Below, piece by piece: positions 1-10,146 of a stretch of DNA of 64,000 bases. The stretch covers positions 18,042,001-18,106,000 of the forward strand of contig JBHGNT010000016.1 of assembly GCA_043228905.1 (NCBI GenBank), in the 5' to 3' direction. The DNA comes from Azolla caroliniana. Lineage: Eukaryota > Polypodiophyta. How positions within the stretch are numbered: the first letter of the stretch is position 1; the number at the start of each line of letters is the position of its first letter. Under the pieces are notes generated by a model. It made no database searches. It worked only from the letters and a program-made list of their open reading frames with translations, and was not told the origin of the DNA. The position numbers were made by a program, and so were the translations under genes.

Positions 1-550
1 TTGTTCTTCTCAAGAGCTCTGAGTTCTTCTTGCATGGCCGCTCTCCATTGTGGATCTTCTTTAGCAACCTGGCAACACTTGGTTAAAGTGACAAAGTTTA
101 ATGATGCAGTGAAGGCTCTATGTGTAGCTAATATGTTAGACTAAGAGATAAATTGAGCAATATCATGAGGAAAACCATAACGATCAGGAGGGACTCCTGC
201 ATTACTGCGAGAGGTCCTCCTAATCTTTATAGGAGAAGGAGAGGAAATCATATCACCTGTGATTTCTGGGTTTGGGAGTTCTGTAGGTATTTCAGAAGTC
301 GAGGCAGGTCGGAACATGGAACTTGATGGCACATGTGTCACTGAACATGTGTTCATATTTCCTTCTTTCTGCCTCCTCTTCCTTGTATACACCTTTAGCT
401 CCCCCTCAGCTTGAGTCCCATCACATATAGGCTCCTCATCTTCGTTTCCTTCTTCTTCCGTACCGCCTACGCTCACTTGTTTCTCAGCTGATGTACGGAT
501 CAGTAAAGGAATTGATCCTATTTTTCTCAACCTCTCACCATTATCTCTAT
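1..550 (-). pseudogene. Copia B pol fragment before RT
   Basis: Reading leftwards from 550, the frame gives the acidic linker that lies between integrase and RT in copia polyproteins, including KIRRTSRSNAG and RYGFPHDIAQ. It stops at about 141. A related frame continues to the window edge with AMQEELRALEKN, the usual start of a copia RT domain. This is the continuation of the copia B polyprotein whose upstream part ends at 8589, so it has no start of its own. Confidence 0.8.
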
Positions 551-959
551 TGAGAATCAAGCTCAACCTAGTCTAGTGTGTGAACACACCCTTGAGAGTG
601 TGCACTCAAAGGTCAAAAGTCACCACTCTTATCTACACATTAACTATGTGTCATAGAATCATATTCTATGACACATAACTAATGAGTTTTCACATTCCCC
701 ATGACCCATGAGCTTCGGTAGTTAATGAAGAGAGAGAGTGACTATATAAAGCACTCTCCTCCTACTTTGTAATTAATTCGGTTAATCTCCTTCGTAATAT
801 ACATCGTCTTGAGTATTTTATTGTTGTTCAAATCTATCTATCTTGTGTTTCTCTCTCACTCTCTCTCCCTCTCTCCCTCTCTCTCTCTCATACACACACA
901 CTCACAACACATATCTCTAGTGTATTCCGCTGCACAAGAATCACCATCGATTCTTTACA
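551..959 (+). repeat. Copia A 5' LTR
   Basis: Begins TGAGAATCAAGC and ends TTTACA directly before the primer site. It contains a TATA-like stretch (CTATATAAAGC near 740) and a CT-rich tract near the end. It matches 8180-8588 almost exactly and is related to the solo LTR at 12661-13030. Confidence 0.9.
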
Positions 960-971
960 TGGTATCAGAGC
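960..971 (+). promoter_or_regulatory. Primer binding site of copia A
   Basis: TGGTATCAGAGC, complementary to the 3' end of plant initiator tRNA-Met and directly following the LTR terminus. This is the standard minus-strand primer site of plant Ty1/copia elements. Confidence 0.95.
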
Positions 972-1114
972 GGTTTGGTAGCTTGATCTCGTCCATCCAC
1001 GTGTGTTGAGCTCTACGCCGACATTCAAGAAGAACCGGCTCATCGCTATCGTAGTGCGACTACATAGCTCGTATTCAAGAGAGAAGAAGAAGAAAGAAAT
1101 CTACATCGAACACC

Positions 1115-2031
1115 ATGAATACTCAAATGGGGAGCGCTCTCCCTAGCAAGAAGTTGGATTGAAACAACTTCACATCTTGGGAGTACAAGATGCATCAATT
1201 CCTTGTCGGTCAAGGCTATTGGAGGTACATCAAAGGAGCACAAGAAAACTGGCCCGACCCGGAAGACGCCGACTATGCAACATGGGAGCAAGCGGCGAGT
1301 TGAGTAATGTATTGCTTGGCGACATGTGTTCACGGCCACATGCTCGGCTACATTTGAGAAGTCGAGATGCCGAAGGAAGCGTTGGGAAAATCTACGAAAG
1401 ATTTTTGCCACCAACACGACCGCGAGGAAGCTTCAACTCCGCCAAGAGTTGAACAACATCCAACAAAGGGATATGTCCATCACAAACTACACCTTGAAGA
1501 TCAAGGAGCTTTGTGATGCACTCCGCTCAATAAGTGTCAATGTGGAGGATGACGAAATGGTGCAAATATGCCTCGGTGGCCTTGCACCACGATTCGGCGC
1601 GATGCGGACCATTGTACTAGCACGGGAGAATCCACCCTCCTTCGATCTTCAATCTATATTATTGGTCGAAGAGAATCATGTTTGAACAAGGAGCAATGCC
1701 TCGGAAGGCCACATGCTCTACACGCATTCGAATGGAGGAAGAGGACACGACTGAGTAAGAGGCTGATTCGGCCAAGGACGAGGTTCGACTTACGACAACA
1801 ACTCCCAATTTCGGCAACAAGATGGAAGCCATTGAGGAACCTTTGGAAGAAGGGGGAGCTTCCATTCCGGTTCGAGTCGACAAAACTCGATCAAATGCGG
1901 ATATTGCGGAAAGATTGGCCATCATGAAGAAGCGTGCCGGAAGAAGAAGCGTGAGTCGGCTTCCGCAAGCTGACAACTCACAAATTATGCCACTAACTCC
2001 GATTATGAAGACCTTGGCGGAATGTTCGTGA
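1115..2031 (+). pseudogene. Copia A gag (broken)
   Basis: Gag opens at an ATG at 1115 (MNTQMGSALPSKKLD) and is broken within 15 codons by a stop. The best-preserved stretch, 1326-1685, carries KLQLRQELNNIQQRDMS and DDEMVQICLGGLAPRFG, typical of the copia gag domain. A degenerate zinc knuckle, CGYCGKIGHHEEAC, lies near 1890-1935 in another frame. At least two frameshifts and several stops are visible. It is closely similar in sequence to gag of copia W (39439 onward), so both belong to one clade. Confidence 0.8.
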
Positions 2032-3770
2032 TGAGACATAGAGAAAATTCTATGTTGGCCTCTACTTTGACTAATGCCTCCAATCCGGAGGATGTATGGT
2101 TCGTCGACTCCGGTGCTTTGAACCATATGACATTCCGTCAAGAATGGATCTGAGACTTACGAGAGCCGGATCGACCCGGTTATGTCGAGACCGGAGATGA
2201 CACCACTCATCCTATTCGACATATTGGCAATGTCTCATTCGGGGAAGATGGCGAACAAACTTGCATCAAAATTGTATTACATGTACCCACCAAAACGAAG
2301 AATTTGGTCTCGGTCGGCCAAATAATGGAGCAAGCGATGCAAGTTCGATTCAACCAAGGTGGTTGCTTCATCGAGAAGGAAGGCCGACTCATCGCTTGGG
2401 GTTGAAGGGAAGGTAGAATGTTTATCCTCAAGTCAAACAAGGTGAAATCAGCCATGTACGCAAAGGGCCTCAAATCCGACACCGACATAGAGCTATGGCA
2501 TAAAAGAATCGGCCATATCAATCTCAACAAACTCAAGGCGATGCAATCGAAAGGAGTCGTCATCGGGCTCCTGACCTTCAACGATAAAGAGATTGAAGGA
2601 GTATGTGAAGCATGCCAATTCGGCAAGCAACATCGACACCCGTTCCCGAAGGAGAGGAACGTGAGCAAAGGCCTATTGGACGTGGTCCACTCGAATGTGT
2701 GGGGACCGGCACAGACGGCTATGTTCGGAGGATGTCGGTACTATGTTACCTTCATCGATGACTTCTCTAGATACACATGGATCTTTCCCATGAGGATGAA
2801 GAGAGAAGTGTTTACACACTTCCAAAAGTTCAAAAGCGAATTCGAAAAGACAATTGGGCATCATGTACATTGTCTTCGGTCAGACGGAGGAAAGGAATAC
2901 TTCTCCGATGCGTTCACGGCATACCTTCGACAAGAAGGAATTCAGCGAGAATTCACTTGCCGACACACAACACAACAGAATGGTGTAGCCGAACGCAAGA
3001 ATTGGCACATCCTCGAAGTAGCAAGGGCCATGCTAAATGAGAAGCATATGCCCAAGTCATATTGGGCAGAAGCTGCAAATACCGTCGTCTACCTCATGAA
3101 CCGGTGCACAACATCCGGAGTGCACGAGGTCACCCCACACGAGAAATACTATGGGAAGAAGTCGGATCTATCCCATGTAAGGATATTCGGCTCCATTGCA
3201 TACGTGCACATTCCTGATGAGAAGCGGCAAAAGCTTGACCCAAAATCAGAGAATTGCATCCTCGTGGGGTACTCACTAGAGCAAAAGGAGTACAAGTGCA
3301 TCAACCCTCTACTCAGAAGACTCGTGTAAGTCGGGATATCGTCTTTGACGAATCGACACCATGGTACAAACCCGAGTCGACTCCTCCCGAACCATCTACG
3401 AACGACCTCAACAACACAGAAGACGATGATCAACTAAGGTCAATACTCGAAGAGAGTCCGATCTCGACCAGATTGAGCGGACCACAAGAGCCTTCGAGCA
3501 ACCAAAGCACATCTTGGCCAAGTCCAAAGATGGACAAAGGGAAGGCCAAAATGCTGGAATATGAAGACGATCACTTCGATGGCAACGAATCGACTCATTC
3601 ACTCGATAGTGAGTTCGATGGCTTTGATGTGCCTCTTATGAGGTCATTTGGAGTTGAGAAAGCACTCACATTGGCAAATGAGAAACTTCGTCGCTCCACC
3701 CGAGAGAAGAATCCGGTTAGCGATTCAGCTACAATGACTATATGGCATACCACTATGCCTTTATGATGAA
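2032..3770 (+). pseudogene. Copia A protease and integrase
   Basis: The protease site is VWFVDSGALNHMT near 2090-2130, with the copia DSGA active-site form. The longest open stretch is 2418-3329 (303 aa). It contains the GAG-pre-integrase motif (ELWHKRIGH, then CEACQFGKQHRHPFP) and the integrase core with DDFSRYTW, LRSDGGKEYF and TQQNGVAERKN. The usual first catalytic aspartate in the HSDVWGP motif is asparagine here (HSNVWGP), so the integrase is probably inactive as well as interrupted. The linker after integrase continues in a shifted frame, 3330-3766. Confidence 0.85.
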
Positions 3771-4321
3771 GGTGGCAGCAGTTCGAGAACCGGAGAGCTT
3801 TGCCATAGCCACTAAAGATCCGTGATGGGTCGAAGCGATGAACGAGGAGATGCAAGCTCTTCGCAATAATGAGACATGGGATCTCGTCCCTCACTCACCG
3901 CACAAGAAGGCAATCGACTGCAAATGGATATACAAAGTGAAGTATAATGCCGACGGTTCCATCAACCGCTACAAAGCTTGACTTGTAGCAAAAGAAAGAT
4001 GACAACCGTGTGAACCATGATAGCGCTTGCAACATCGAAAGGGTGGCACCTCCACCAGATGGATGTCAAGAACGCCTTTCTTCAAGGCGAATTAGAAGAG
4101 GAGGTGTACATGGTACAACCACCTGGCTTTGAATCCAGCATTCATCCGAAAGACGTCTACCGACTCAAGAAGCCTCTCTATGGCCTTAAGCAAGCACCAC
4201 ATGCTTGGCACTCGAAGATAACATGATATCTTCATCGAATCGGCTTACGAATGTCAAATTCCGACAATTCTCTCTATGTAAGAAGCTATTCCGAAAGTTC
4301 GATCGTCATCATCCTATACGT
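3771..4321 (+). pseudogene. Copia A reverse transcriptase, first part
   Basis: RT motifs are visible: WVEAMNEEMQAL, CKWIYKVKYNADGS, HQMDVKNAFLQGELEEEVYM (4040-4120) and YRLKKPLYGLKQAPHAW. Several stops interrupt it. The frame ends at ILYV, the first half of the YVDD catalytic motif, where element X is inserted. It resumes at 7851 with VDDLFIGSEH. Confidence 0.85.
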
Positions 4322-4324
4322 TGT

Positions 4325-4347
4325 CGTAGTGTATTTCGTACACTACG
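4325..4347. other. Perfect hairpin at the LTR X terminus
   Basis: CGTAGTGTA, loop TTTCG, then TACACTACG: a 9-bp perfect stem with a 5-base loop, three bases inside the LTR end. It is present in all three copies of this LTR in the window. Confidence 0.85.
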
Positions 4348-4429
4348 TGAAAAAGTAAAAATAATATAACCGATTTAATTACATATAAATAAATAAAATA
4401 AGAATATCAAGATATTTATCACATGCACA

Positions 4430-4495
4430 AGGCAAGATTTGAACCTTGTACCTCCACGTAGCCAAATCTCAACTTTACCATTATGCTACCTTATC
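4430..4495 (-). other. tRNA-like module, antisense inside LTR X
   Basis: On the minus strand the LTR reads TAGCATAATGG (matches the pol III A box) and, 32 bases later, GGTTCAAATCT (matches the B box; GGTTCGAATCT in the solo copy). The spacing is that of a real tRNA gene. The T stem pairs only partly and no complete acceptor stem is visible, so this is a tRNA-derived relic or a mimic, not a functional tRNA. It recurs at about 7249-7314 and in the solo LTR near 43390-43455. Confidence 0.6.
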
Positions 4496-5030
4496 TTTAG
4501 TGTTTTATAAATAGATTTAATAACTATAAGTGCTTTATTTGCGCCTACCTTTATTAAAAGGTAAATCATGCATTTTTAGAGTGCGTGAATATTTTATATA
4601 GAAAAACGCAAGCAACTAAAAAGTGACTCATGCACATCTAGCGTGCATGAGCACTATATTTAGCAAATAAAAGCAAGGATTAGAAAAGCATCACATGCAT
4701 ATTTAGTGTGCATGAACATATTAGAAAAAAAAAAGCATGTAGTTATGCTTAGTCTCTCCCATCACTACATAAGGATGGGGAGCACAATGTAATAGGTGTG
4801 TGAAATATTTGGAAATTGGATATATTTCCGAAAACACCAACCGATTAATATAATCGTGGGATTCACGAAAATAATATAATCTATACTTGTGGGATTCACA
4901 AGTTTCTTATATCTTTCTAATAATATATTCATTACTAGCCTCATCTCATATTCTTCTTTCTCCTAGTCCAAAACCTCGGCGGTTCCCACCCGACTCACGC
5001 AACGATCCGGAGCCGAAAGGCACGACACAG

Positions 5031-5048
5031 TTGGTGAACCCGACGTGA
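5031..5048 (+). promoter_or_regulatory. Primer-binding-site-like sequence of X
   Basis: TTGGTGAACCCGACGTG starts three bases after the 5' LTR. Its complement would end in ...CACCA like a tRNA 3' end, so it is a plausible primer site for a tRNA other than initiator Met. I could not assign the tRNA. Confidence 0.55.
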
Positions 5049-7177
5049 AGGCGGGTGGCAAGGAGATGGAGAATCAACAAGAGGCAATGAGCATAACGAT
5101 GATGATGATGTTCGAGCGGATGCTACAAGAACAACGAGTGATGTCGGAGATCACGGGGGCAATAAAGCGGCTCGTACAACGAAACGGACAATTCAACGGA
5201 AACGATGTGTCACGTTATCTACGTGACTACAAGGCGGAGATGATACGATGTGGGATACCAGAAGGATTGCAAGTGACATCCTTCAATCGGGTGGCCACGG
5301 ATGAGCTACAAGAGAGAATCCACAAGATACGGCAACAAAACTCGACATGGGGATCATTCGAAGAAGCTTTACGAGAGGCATATGATTACAAGAGATCAAA
5401 GGGACAAGATCGGCGAAAATTCGACGAATGGGTGGCATCGGAGAAGACCCACCGAAGTGCAACACAAGCATTCCTAGAGTTCGAGCATCGTTTTGCTCGA
5501 CTCTCAGAGCGGGAACAACGATTGGTGGGAGAAGATAAAGTCTTAATGTTCGTAAGATCGATCGATCGGAAAGAAAGGATGGACATTGGGATCGAACTCG
5601 AAGACGATGACGGTACGAATGGTCTTACCGAAAATTGGGCCGAAGTCCAAAGGGTATGCCGGAGACATGATGAGAGGAAGATGAGAATCTTGTCAACGAC
5701 ATGGCCGATGAAGGATGGTCGATTGAAGACAAACGATGGAGCCGATATGAAGGCCGAAATACAACATGATGGTGCAATGGAAGAGGGTGTAAAACAAGCT
5801 ACCCTCTTGTCTTGCGAAAGAACAACGATGAAGGATAAGGCCGATAACCCAAGTGTAGAAGAAGATTTCGGAATACAAGTGTCCGAAACATCAGGTGAAA
5901 AAGGGGTAAGCATAATTGATGTTTCCATAATTGATGCAGTGAAAGAGAGCAAGGAGGACTTGATTGATGAGGTCACCAAGAAAGATGACATCGAATCGAA
6001 GGTGGCTATGGACGAATCAATGGCGGATGGCCATATCGAGATTTCTCCACCACTGATTCTAGAGACTCCGGCGGTTGCGTTCGAAAGGCAACGTGAGACC
6101 GAAGAGACAGAAGGTGGCGGAGAGAAAACAAAGGTCGAAGTCGATGCATACGACGGAGGGATAGCCGAGAATATGGCTATGGGTGAAACAATGGAGGATG
6201 ATAATACCGAGGATTCCTGCCCACTAATCCTAGAGACTTCGGCGGTTGTGTCCGAGAACCAACGTGAGACCGGAGAGACAGGAGGTGGCGGCAAGAAAGG
6301 TAAAGTCGGAAGCCGGTTCGGATGGAAGGTGATCCGGACGGGATTCCGATCCGAAAGAAAGCCGAACCGGGTAAAAGACGATTCGGCCAAAAGACGAACC
6401 GAAAGAAAGCCGAACCGGGTGAAAGGGGATTCAACCGAAAGACGACCCGAAAGAAAGCCGAACCGGGTGAAAGGGGATTCAACTGAAAGACGACCCGAAA
6501 GAAAGCCGAACCGGGCGAATGAGGATTCGGCCGAAAGACGACCCAAAAGAAAGCCGACCCGAAAAGGGGTTGACTCGGTCAAAACCGATCGACTGAGTCT
6601 GACTTGGCCGAACACGAATATGGATGGAAGCCGACCTAGCCGAAAGCCGATCGGACGAGACCGATCCGGAAAGAAGCTAATCCGACTCAATCGGAGGTTG
6701 GACTGGTCGAGGCTGGTGAAAACGAGGAAAAGAAAGCCAACCGAAACCAAAACCGATAGATCGAAACCGGGCCGGAAGGAGACCGACTCAATCGAAACCG
6801 AACAACCGATTCCGATTCGGCCGAATACGAATCCGATCGGAAGCCGATCAAACCGAAAGTCGATCGGACGAGAGCGATCCGGAAAAGAGTCAAGGTTGAT
6901 GAAGACAAGAAAGAGGCTAGTAAAAGACACTACCACGAATGACAAGGGCCAAGAATATGACGAGAGAGAACATAGAATATGGTGGATCGGATGGCGACAA
7001 TGGTTCGGGTGGAAAGAATGGGTCTACTCAAAATGGAGAGACAAAGTTGACATAGCGGGACAAACGGAGGATGAAGGGGAGACAACGAGCATCGGCAACT
7101 TCGGCACATACCGGAGGATGTGCGGGTTCGGCGGGGCGAGTGTCGTAGTGTATTTCGTACACTACGTGAAAAAGTAA
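5045..7177 (+). CDS. Gag-like protein of element X (710 aa)
   Basis: A single uninterrupted ORF fills the element. Residues about 1-200 resemble a retrotransposon gag N-terminal domain (FERMLQEQRVMSE, SRYLRDYKAEM, AFLEFEHRFA). Residues 200-430 are acidic and low in complexity. From about residue 430 there are at least four tandem copies of a basic unit of the form ERKPNRVKGDSTERRP, followed by further lysine/arginine-rich repeats. The C-terminus is tryptophan-rich (IWWIGWRQWFGWKEW). The last 12 codons are encoded by the 3' LTR itself, the stop lying at 7175-7177. There is no CCHC knuckle. The likely role is particle or RNA binding for trans-mobilisation; that is an inference from position and composition. 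The first ATG is used as start; a second lies at codon 8. Confidence 0.75.
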   Translation: MKAGGKEMENQQEAMSITMMMMFERMLQEQRVMSEITGAIKRLVQRNGQFNGNDVSRYLRDYKAEMIRCGIPEGLQVTSFNRVATDELQERIHKIRQQNSTWGSFEEALREAYDYKRSKGQDRRKFDEWVASEKTHRSATQAFLEFEHRFARLSEREQRLVGEDKVLMFVRSIDRKERMDIGIELEDDDGTNGLTENWAEVQRVCRRHDERKMRILSTTWPMKDGRLKTNDGADMKAEIQHDGAMEEGVKQATLLSCERTTMKDKADNPSVEEDFGIQVSETSGEKGVSIIDVSIIDAVKESKEDLIDEVTKKDDIESKVAMDESMADGHIEISPPLILETPAVAFERQRETEETEGGGEKTKVEVDAYDGGIAENMAMGETMEDDNTEDSCPLILETSAVVSENQRETGETGGGGKKGKVGSRFGWKVIRTGFRSERKPNRVKDDSAKRRTERKPNRVKGDSTERRPERKPNRVKGDSTERRPERKPNRANEDSAERRPKRKPTRKGVDSVKTDRLSLTWPNTNMDGSRPSRKPIGRDRSGKKLIRLNRRLDWSRLVKTRKRKPTETKTDRSKPGRKETDSIETEQPIPIRPNTNPIGSRSNRKSIGRERSGKESRLMKTRKRLVKDTTTNDKGQEYDEREHRIWWIGWRQWFGWKEWVYSKWRDKVDIAGQTEDEGETTSIGNFGTYRRMCGFGGASVVVYFVHYVKK

Positions 7178-7846
7178 AAATAATATAACCGATTTAATTA
7201 CATATAAATAAATAAAATAAGAATATCAAGATATTTATCACATGCACAAGGCAAGATTTGAACCTTGTACCTCCACGTAGCCAAATCTCAACTTTACCAT
7301 TATGCTACCTTATCTTTAGTGTTTTATAAATAGATTTAATAACTATAAGTGCTTTATTTGCGCCTACCTTTATTAAAAGGTAAATCATGCATTTTTAGAG
7401 TGCGTGAATATTTTATATAGAAAAACGCAAGCAACTAAAAAGTGACTCATGCACATCTAGCGTGCATGAGCACTATATTTAGCAAATAAAAGCAAGGATT
7501 AGAAAAGCATCACATGCATATTTAGTGTGCATGAACATATTAGAAAAAAAAAAGCATGTAGTTATGCTTAGTCTCTCCCATCACTACATAAGGATGGGGA
7601 GCACAATGTAATAGGTGTGTGAAATATTTGGAAATTGGATATATTTCCGAAAACACCAACCGATTAATATAATCGTGGGATTCACGAAAATAATATAATC
7701 TATACTTGTGGGATTCACAAGTTTCTTATATCTTTCTAATAATATATTCATTACTAGCCTCATCTCATATTCTTCTTTCTCCTAGTCCAAAACCTCGGCG
7801 GTTCCCACCCGACTCACGCAACGATCCGGAGCCGAAAGGCACGACA
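7141..7846 (+). repeat. Element X 3' LTR
   Basis: Identical to 4322-5027 by direct comparison over its whole length. It directly follows the GC-rich purine tract and is followed by CAGTGGATGATC, where the RT frame of copia A resumes. Confidence 0.93.
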
Positions 7847-7850
7847 CAGT

Positions 7851-8160
7851 GGATGATCTTTTCATTGGAAGTGAGCATCTAGTCGACATTAACAAGGTCA
7901 AGTCCCTCCTCTCTAACAAATTTGAGATGACGGACATGAAAGAGCTCCACTACTTCCTTGGCATCGAGGTAATTTAGACTCCAGCCAGGATTATGATCTC
8001 CGAACAACACTACATTCTCAACTTGTCATACAAGTTCGGGATGACTGAGTGCAAGTCTGTGGCAACAACTCTTGACCGAAACCTCAAACTAGATGCCAAT
8101 TTTGGCACCATAAAGTGTGAGCCGACTCAGTATCGACAACTGATCAGTAGTCTTATCTAC
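7851..8160 (+). pseudogene. Copia A reverse transcriptase, second part
   Basis: Resumes at VDDLFIGSEHLVDINKVK, then MKELHYFLGIEV, a stop, and QYRQLISSLIYL. The frame then runs into a duplicated piece of the left host flank rather than RNase H, so the element's 3' coding end is lost. Confidence 0.85.
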
Positions 8161-8179
8161 CTCTCACCATTATCTCTAT

Positions 8180-8588
8180 TGAGAATCAAGCTCAACCTAG
8201 TCTAGTGTGTGAACACACCCTTGAGAGTGTGCACTCAAAGGTCAAAAGGCACCACTCTTATCTACACATTAACTATGTGTCATAGAATCATATTCTATGA
8301 CACATAACTAATGAGTTTTCACATTCCCCATGACCCATGAGCTTCGGTAGTTAATGAAGAGAGAGAGTGACTATATAAAGCACTCTCCTCCTACTTTGTA
8401 ATTAGTTCGGTTAATCTCCTTTGTAATATACATCATCTTGAGTATTTTATTGTTGTTCAAATCTATCTATCTTGTGTTTCTCTCTCACTCTCTCTCCCTC
8501 TCTCCCTCTCTCTCTCTCATACACACACACTCACAACACATATCTCTAGTGTATTCCGCTGCACAAGAATCACCATCGATTATTTACA
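8180..8588 (+). repeat. Copia A 3' LTR with duplicated host flank
   Basis: 409 bp, about five differences from 551-959. It is preceded at 8162-8179 by the same bases that precede the 5' LTR (532-550), which are copia B coding sequence and should not occur inside copia A. Confidence 0.88.
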
Positions 8589-9600
8589 ATCTCCTTCCCT
8601 CATATTTTCAGTCTCAATTAAGTCATCCAAGGGTGAAGTTACCCCTTGTTTATAATATGGCTCTGACTCTCGAAAATGCACATCCATGCTCACAAATAAT
8701 CTCTTCTCTACTGGACTCCAGCAAACATAGCCCTTTTGTGTGGCAGAGTATCCCACAAATACACATTTTACAGCTTTAGGATCAAGTTTTCCTACAGATG
8801 GTCTACTGTCCTTTACAAAACACACACATCCAAACACCTTCAAAGGAAGGTTTCCAAAGTTATTGCCTTGCAACAACTCACATGGGGACTTCTACTCCAA
8901 TACTCTAGAGGGCATGTGGCAGCCGTCAAAACTGCCTGTCCCCACAACTACTTTGGGACATTCATAGAAATCATCATGCTTCTTGTTACCTCTAGAAGAT
9001 GTCTATTCTTCCTCTCTGCTACTCCATTTTGTTCTGGTGTATATGGGCATGTAGTTTGATGTTGTATTCCTTTATCTGAGAGATATGCCCTAAATGTCAT
9101 GTTAGCATACTTTGTTCCATTATAAGACCTCAACACTTTTACTACTACACCATATTGAGTTTGAACTTCTCTATGAAAATCTTTAAAACAAGCAAATACT
9201 TCATTCTTTTTCCTCAGGAAATATAACCAAGTCACATGAGAGAAGCATTCAATGAAAGAGACAAAATATATCCATTAATAGAACTTGTGGAACATGGTCC
9301 CCAAACATCGGAGTGTATTACATCAAATGCATGGGAACTCCTATGACCTGAACTAGCATATGAGCTTTTAGTAAGCTTACCAAATTCACATGCATCACAA
9401 ACAAGTTTTGTTTTATCAAGCTTTTCAAAAAGGTGTGGATACACCCAACTCAAAACACCATAAGAGGTATGTCCCATACATTGGTGGTAAAGTATCAACA
9501 ACTCCTCATGACTCATTTTAGATCCCCTTACATATGTTCCCTCTACCATAGATGCTAATGCTAAATCCAGCCCTTCACGATCCAAATACCATAGTCCACT
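8589..9600 (-). pseudogene. Copia B integrase and following region
   Basis: Three minus-strand pieces: GAG-pre-integrase (LYHQCMGHTSYG, CDACEFGKLTKSSY) and HSDVWGP at 9232-9585; integrase core with QTTCPYTPEQNGVAERKN at 8948-9235; and a post-integrase part with VFGCVCFVKD and LDPKAVKCVFVGYS at 8589-8876. The second catalytic aspartate motif LRSD is LRSY. Frames shift between pieces. Confidence 0.85.
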
Positions 9601-9642
9601 ATGTCATGTGCTAGTCCCAAGTCTTCGACCTGTCCCTTTCTC

Positions 9643-10107
9643 CTAGAATATCACCTTGGGAATATCAAAAGAAACAACACAGTTTAGTTGGTGTATGATA
9701 TAACTTATGGATAATAAGTTTACTGGGAAGGAAGGAGCATGCAACACATTAGACAATGTCACAGAGTCGGTACATTTTACTATACCTATACCGACTACAG
9801 GTTGTGTTGTACCGTCAACAATTTGAATGCTTTTTGGCATTGGTAAGTTAGTATACGAGGATAATTCACTAGTATTACTTGTTACATGCCTAGATGCACC
9901 AGAATCAATTATCCATTCTGGTGTAGAGGCAAGAGTATTTGTGTTGCTAGTACTTGTGGTTGAATAAGCATAGGTGGCAATGTTACATCTTGACATGAAT
10001 GAAGTATCATTTGCGGCTCTTTGCTTCCTCCTAAGTATTTCTAAGAGAGCTTGATCCTCTTCGGTGAACACCACCTTAGTTCCTTCCTCTTCTTTTGTTA
10101 CCATCAA
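9643..10107 (-). pseudogene. Copia B protease region
   Basis: A 154-codon stretch with the copia protease signature WIIDSGASRHVT and the following LSNVLHAPSFPVNLLS. It joins gag upstream and integrase downstream through frame breaks. Confidence 0.85.
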
Positions 10108-10146
10108 GTTTACTTGGTGACCTCCTCTTGCACCTCTTTGGCCCCC

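Larger units (their letters stand above)
4322..5027 (+). repeat. Element X 5' LTR
   Basis: 706 bp, TGTCGTAGTG to GGCACGACA. It starts with a 9-bp hairpin, contains an antisense tRNA-like module at about 4430-4495, and has three copies of a CATGCA/GTGCATG palindromic motif at 4567-4714. The same LTR occurs as the 3' LTR and as a 711-bp solo LTR at 42852-43562. Confidence 0.93.
4322..7846 (+). mobile_element. Element X: gag-only LTR retrotransposon (TR-GAG type), recent
   Basis: A complete 3525-bp element: two 706-bp LTRs that I find identical base for base, a primer-site-like sequence after the 5' LTR, one long gag-like ORF, and a purine-rich tract (GGCGGGGCGAG) before the 3' LTR. There is no protease, RT, RNase H or integrase, so it must be mobilised in trans. 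LTR ends are TGTCGT and ACGACA, a perfect 6-bp inverted repeat. The left flank ends in ACGT; the right flank reads CAGT, an imperfect match. Identical LTRs and an open ORF imply a very young insertion. Confidence 0.88.
551..8588 (+). mobile_element. Copia A, nested inside copia B
   Basis: A plus-strand Ty1/copia element with two 409-bp LTRs (551-959, 8180-8588), a primer site, gag, protease, integrase and RT. It is split in RT by element X. The host reads ATCTC at 543-547 and again at 8589-8593, a 5-bp target-site duplication, although three extra bases (TAT) lie between the left copy and the LTR. RNase H is missing: RT stops at about 8160 and is followed by a second copy of the left host flank and then the LTR. 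The two LTRs differ at only a handful of bases. Stops in gag and pol make it non-functional. Confidence 0.9.

Noticed and set aside
5386-6945. Long minus-strand ORF (519 codons) opposite the gag-like gene of X
   Set aside because: It is the antisense of a repetitive, purine-rich coding sequence and lacks any recognisable motif; the plus strand fits the element's orientation.
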